A stretch of 9,234 nucleotides of DNA from JAJRVH01 sp964505995. Lineage in GTDB: Bacteria; Pseudomonadota; Zetaproteobacteria; Mariprofundales; Mariprofundaceae. Under the pieces are notes generated by a model. It was not told the DNA's origin. It saw only the letters and a list, made by a program, of their open reading frames with translations, and made no database searches. The stretch is from the NCBI GenBank assembly GCA_964505995.1, contig CAZDLB010000072.1, positions 1 through 9,234 of the forward strand, given 5' to 3'. Shown piece after piece: positions 6,571-9,234 of this stretch (positions within the stretch are counted from its first letter, which is position 1; each line of letters starts with the position of its first letter). A program made the translations under genes and the position numbers.

Positions 6571-7008
6571 ATGTCTCGTATCTGGGTTCTTGCAGCGGAC
6601 AGCGCCCAGGCCGTCGTCTATACCTCCACGGGAGGCAGGGCCGGCCTGAGCGAACATCGACGTTTCGACCATCAGGATTCACGCAAGCATGATCGCGAGC
6701 TGACCACCGACCTTCCCGGCCGAGCCTTCGATTCGGCTGGCCAGGGGCGGCATGCGATGGAACAGCCGACCGATCCGAAGAAGCATGAGGCGGAAAGCTT
6801 CGCCCGCGAACTGGGCGAGTATCTGCACAAGGCCTGCGCCAATGGCGATTGCGACAAGCTCTATGTCGTGGCCCCGCCCGCCTTTCTGGGGCTGTTGCGC
6901 GAGCAGTACAGCAAGCCGGTGCAGCAGGCACTGAACAGCGAGATCGGGCGTCATCTGGCGTCTCTGAAGCCCGACGAGCTTCGCAGCCATCTGCCGGAAT
7001 ACCTGTAG
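6571..7008 (+). CDS. Host attachment protein family (baeRF)
   Basis: This is a 145-residue cytoplasmic protein of the family named for proteins needed for attachment to host cells. By published fold comparison the family is related to a domain of archaeal/eukaryotic peptide chain release factor eRF1. Visible marks are the N-terminal strand with WVLAADSAQAVVY (5-17), the conserved loop AGQGRHAMEQPTDPK (56-70), the helix HEAESFARELGEYL (72-85), and the strand KLYVVAPPAFLGLLR (96-110), typical of the family. The C-terminus ends in LPEYL. The role is uncertain; ribosome or RNA contact is suggested by the fold rather than shown here, and the attachment name comes from early genetics in a plant-associated bacterium. 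The ATG at 6571 has AAGGAGG (6559-6565) five bases upstream; a GTG two codons earlier lies inside that site. It has its own promoter. Confidence 0.88.
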   Translation: MSRIWVLAADSAQAVVYTSTGGRAGLSEHRRFDHQDSRKHDRELTTDLPGRAFDSAGQGRHAMEQPTDPKKHEAESFARELGEYLHKACANGDCDKLYVVAPPAFLGLLREQYSKPVQQALNSEIGRHLASLKPDELRSHLPEYL

Positions 7009-7010
7009 GA

Positions 7011-7049
7011 CAGCCCGTGCGCCCGTCCCGGGGCGGAGGGCCTGGGCTG
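7011..7049 (+). other. GC-rich hairpin after the baeRF gene
   Basis: CAGCCC (7011-7016) pairs with GGGCTG (7044-7049). Inside, CGCCC (7020-7024) can pair with GGGCG (7031-7035). There is no T-tract after it, so it is not a classic intrinsic terminator. It could pause transcription or protect the mRNA end, or be chance in GC-rich DNA. Confidence 0.3.
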
Positions 7050-7078
7050 AGGGCGTGGATGCGCGGCCTCGCTGCCTG

Positions 7079-7087
7079 TGGTATAAC
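7079..7087 (+). promoter_or_regulatory. Extended -10 promoter of the DUF1614 gene
   Basis: TG-G-TATAAC is an extended -10 with five of six consensus bases in the hexamer. No clear -35 is present. Transcription would start near 7094, about 20 bases before the ATG at 7114. Confidence 0.5.
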
Positions 7088-7113
7088 GACATTGCCGGCG
7101 GGGCCTGATCCGT

Positions 7114-7782
7114 ATGCGCGGCCCGTTTAATCCCCTGCATCTGCTCGCCTTCGCGCTGCTGCTGGTCGTACTGCTGCTGTTCATTCAGCTGGGGCTGGTG
7201 GCCATCGCCTTCGACAAGCTCGGGCTGACGACCGCGCAGGGCATGTTGCTGCTGTTCGTCTCGCTGTTGGGCAGCGGCATCAATATGCGCCTGTTCTCGA
7301 TTCCGGCCGAGAAGCCCGAACCCGATCTGGAGCCCGACAACCCGTTGAAGCTGTTGCACATGCCGGTGCTGCCGTTCACCGGCCATACGCAGATCGCCGT
7401 CAATGTCGGCGGCTGCCTGGTGCCGCTGGTGTTTTCCGCCAGCCTGATCCGCCGCTTCGACTTCGACATGCCGGAGCTGCTGCTGGCTGTCGGCCTCGTC
7501 ACTGCGATCTGCTATGCCTTCAGTCGCCCCATCCCCGGCATCGGCATCGGCATGCCGCCGCTGATCGCGCCGCTGGCCGCCGCCATCGTGGCGATTTCGA
7601 TCAACCATGAAATGGCGGCGCCGCTGGCCTACATCTGCGGCACGCTCGGGGTCATGATCGGCGCCGATCTGCTGCGCCTGAAGGATGTCGCCCGGCTGGG
7701 AACCCCCATCGCCTCGATCGGCGGCGCCGGCACCTTCGACGGCATCTTCCTCACCGGCATCGTCGCGGTGCTGCTGGCATAG
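7114..7782 (+). CDS. DUF1614 family integral membrane protein
   Basis: This is a 222-residue protein with about six or seven hydrophobic segments (roughly 9-33, 39-57, 96-112, 119-137, 148-163, 169-186, 208-222). A polar, Pro/Glu-rich stretch (62-80) follows the second segment. I recognise it as DUF1614 from AVNVGGCLVPL (95-105), PGIGIGMPPLIAPL (141-154), GTLGVMIGADLL (176-187) and SIGGAGTFDGIFLTGI (201-216). The family has no established function. Two aspartates, D185 and D209, sit in the best-conserved parts at or in membrane segments. The ATG at 7114 has only a weak GGCGGGG upstream; no better start is in frame. It sits 105 bp after the baeRF gene with its own -10 element and ends before a strong terminator. 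It acts in the cytoplasmic membrane. Confidence 0.85.
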   Translation: MRGPFNPLHLLAFALLLVVLLLFIQLGLVAIAFDKLGLTTAQGMLLLFVSLLGSGINMRLFSIPAEKPEPDLEPDNPLKLLHMPVLPFTGHTQIAVNVGGCLVPLVFSASLIRRFDFDMPELLLAVGLVTAICYAFSRPIPGIGIGMPPLIAPLAAAIVAISINHEMAAPLAYICGTLGVMIGADLLRLKDVARLGTPIASIGGAGTFDGIFLTGIVAVLLA

Positions 7783-7805
7783 GCGCCAGGGAAAGGCATG
7801 GCATG

Positions 7806-7831
7806 AAAAAGGCTCCCGCAGGAGCCTTTCT
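7806..7831. terminator. Bidirectional rho-independent terminator
   Basis: A 9-bp stem (AAAGGCTCC, loop CGCA, GGAGCCTTT, 7808-7829) is followed by a short pyrimidine run on the plus strand. On the minus strand it is followed by TTTTT formed with the flanking A-run at 7806-7810. It separates the convergent DUF1614 and lpdA genes and serves both. Confidence 0.88.
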
Positions 7832-7848
7832 CATTGCAACAACACGGA

Positions 7849-9234
7849 TCAGATATGAATCGCGCGGCCCTCGGAGTCGAGCACCGACTCGTGGATCATC
7901 TCCGACAGCGTCGGATGCGGGAACATGTGATGCATCAGCTCCGCCTCGGTGGTTTCCAGCGTGCGCGCCAGCTGCAGCGACACGATCAGCTCGGTCGCCT
8001 CGGCGCCGACGATGTGCGCGCCCAGCAGCTCGCCCGTCTCGGCGTGGAAGATCGTCTTGACCATGCCTTCGGTCTCGGCCAGGCCCAGGGCCTTGCCGTT
8101 CGGGGCATAGCTCATGCGTCCGATCTTGACCGGAATGCCTTCCTCCTGGCACTGCTTCTCGGTCTTGCCGCAGGAACCGACCTGCGGCTGGCAGTAGGTG
8201 CAGCCGGGCACGTTGCCGTAGTCCACCTTGTGCGGATTCAGTCCCGCGATGGCCTCGACACAGACGATGCCTTCATGGCTGGCAACATGCGCCAGCGCCG
8301 GGGCGCCGACGACATCGCCGATTGCATACACGCCCGGATGGTCGGTGCGATACCAGTCGTCCACCTCGATGGTATTGCGCTCGATCTTCATCTGCGTGTT
8401 CTCGGCGCCGATGTTGTCGGTATTGCCGATCACGCCGACCGCAACCAGCACCTGATCGGACTCGATGCTCTCGCTCTTGCCCTTGCGCTCGTACTCGACG
8501 ACACCCCTGCCATCGACATTCTTCGCCGATGAAACCATCGCGCCGGTAATGACCTTGATGCCGTTCTTCTTGAAGCTGCGCTCGACGATCTTCGAGATCT
8601 CGTGATCCTCCAGCGGCAGCACCTGCTCGGCGGCCTCGATCACGGTCACCTCGGAACCCATCGCATTGTAGAAATACGCGAACTCCATGCCGATCGCGCC
8701 GGAGCCGATGATCGTCAGCTTCTTCGGCAGCTTCGTCGGGGCCAGCGCCTGCATGTAGGTGATGACCACCTTGCCGTCGACCTCCATGCCGGGGAAGGCG
8801 CGGGCACGCGCACCGGTTGCGACGATCACGTGTTTCGCCGTCACCTCGCGCGTTTCGCCATCCTTCTCGACGACCAGGCGGTTGCCGGCCTCAAAGCGCG
8901 CAAAGCCCTCGATATGCTCGACCTTGTTCTTTTTGAACAGGAAGCCGATGCCCTTGTTCAGCTTCTCGGAAATCGCGCGCGAGCGCGCCACGGCCTGAAT
9001 AAGATCCGGCTTCGGCGTCGTCAGACCGACGCCCAGTTCCTTGCCGTGATGCTTGATGACATTGATGATCTCGGCCGTCCGGAGCAGCGCCTTGGTCGGG
9101 ATGCAGCCCCAGTTCAGGCAGATGCCGCCCAGATGCTTGCCCTCGATGCAGGCCGTCTTCAGCCCAAGCTGGGCGGCGCGGATCGCGGCCACATAGCCGC
9201 CGGGGCCTGCGCCGATGACGACGACATCGTACTC
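7849..9234 (-). CDS. lpdA: Dihydrolipoyl dehydrogenase (E3), first codons missing
   Basis: The FAD-dependent E3 re-oxidises dihydrolipoyl groups with NAD+ in pyruvate/2-oxoglutarate dehydrogenase and the glycine cleavage system. 461 residues are visible and the frame continues past the window edge. The first visible residues EYDVVVIGAGPGG (the FAD dinucleotide motif, 8-13) show that only about two to five residues are missing. Numbering from the first visible residue: redox disulfide C39/C44 (GGICLNWGCIPTK), NAD-binding GSGAIG (177-182), second FAD motif YAIGDVVG (303-310), and active-site pair H440/E445 in HPTLSE. A cysteine group C345, C348, C355 and C362 lies at the start of the interface domain; the CTYC pair resembles a subgroup known from alphaproteobacteria, while the other two look additional. 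An internal GTG at 9192 is not the start, because the FAD motif lies before it. The gene ends at the shared terminator. Confidence 0.97.
   Translation of the reverse strand, partial: EYDVVVIGAGPGGYVAAIRAAQLGLKTACIEGKHLGGICLNWGCIPTKALLRTAEIINVIKHHGKELGVGLTTPKPDLIQAVARSRAISEKLNKGIGFLFKKNKVEHIEGFARFEAGNRLVVEKDGETREVTAKHVIVATGARARAFPGMEVDGKVVITYMQALAPTKLPKKLTIIGSGAIGMEFAYFYNAMGSEVTVIEAAEQVLPLEDHEISKIVERSFKKNGIKVITGAMVSSAKNVDGRGVVEYERKGKSESIESDQVLVAVGVIGNTDNIGAENTQMKIERNTIEVDDWYRTDHPGVYAIGDVVGAPALAHVASHEGIVCVEAIAGLNPHKVDYGNVPGCTYCQPQVGSCGKTEKQCQEEGIPVKIGRMSYAPNGKALGLAETEGMVKTIFHAETGELLGAHIVGAEATELIVSLQLARTLETTEAELMHHMFPHPTLSEMIHESVLDSEGRAIHI

Noticed and set aside
6679..7608. 309-codon minus-strand open frame across the baeRF and DUF1614 genes
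   Set aside because: Its Gln/Arg/His-rich product is the usual antisense translation of Leu-rich membrane protein codons, and it spans a promoter region.
7834..8532. 232-codon plus-strand open frame opposite lpdA
   Set aside because: It is an antisense shadow of the Lpd coding sequence, with repetitive Leu/Ala/Asp composition.
1..9234. Mobile element, defence island, CRISPR array or tRNA/rRNA gene
   Set aside because: I found no transposase, integrase, direct-repeat array, terminal repeats or cloverleaf-like sequence. Gene content and base composition are uniform core-chromosome type.

Overview
This is a gene-dense, GC-rich (roughly 60% or more by eye) bacterial chromosome segment. The gene set (a class I alpha, AroG/F/H-type DAHP synthase, an Slt70-type lytic transglycosylase, lipoyl synthase, dihydrolipoyl dehydrogenase and a YccU-type CoA-binding protein) points to a proteobacterium, most likely a gammaproteobacterium. 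I cannot fix the genus. There are no RNA genes, insertion sequences, phage genes or CRISPR arrays, and coding density and composition are even throughout, so this looks like core chromosome rather than a mobile island.

Layout. The window opens inside lipA (minus strand, 3' end cut off). Divergent from it is a small gene for a protein with two predicted membrane helices followed by an RNA recognition motif (RRM). It converges on the DAHP synthase gene across a clean hairpin terminator. Upstream of the DAHP synthase gene, on the same minus strand, is a soluble lytic transglycosylase gene. Divergent from that is a YccU-type CoA-binding gene, whose 3' end overlaps by 26 bp the 3' end of a convergent DUF1499 membrane-anchored protein gene.

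From 5612 to 7782 four plus-strand genes follow: a small exported protein I do not recognise, an exported Ysc84/SYLF-domain protein, a bacterial host-attachment (baeRF) protein, and a DUF1614 integral membrane protein. Three of them have a recognisable -10 promoter element close to the start codon, so they look like separately promoted genes rather than one tight operon. A bidirectional terminator separates this run from lpdA (minus strand), which fills the end of the window and lacks only its first few codons.

How the genes fit together. lipA and lpdA both serve lipoate-dependent 2-oxoacid dehydrogenases but lie about 7 kb apart and are not co-transcribed here. The DAHP synthase feeds aromatic amino acid synthesis. 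The transglycosylase, DUF1499, SYLF, DUF1614 and small exported proteins all belong to the envelope. I see no convincing new multi-gene defence or mobile system. The least ordinary items are the membrane-tethered RRM protein, the unrecognised exported protein, and the SYLF/baeRF/DUF1614 neighbourhood of poorly understood families.
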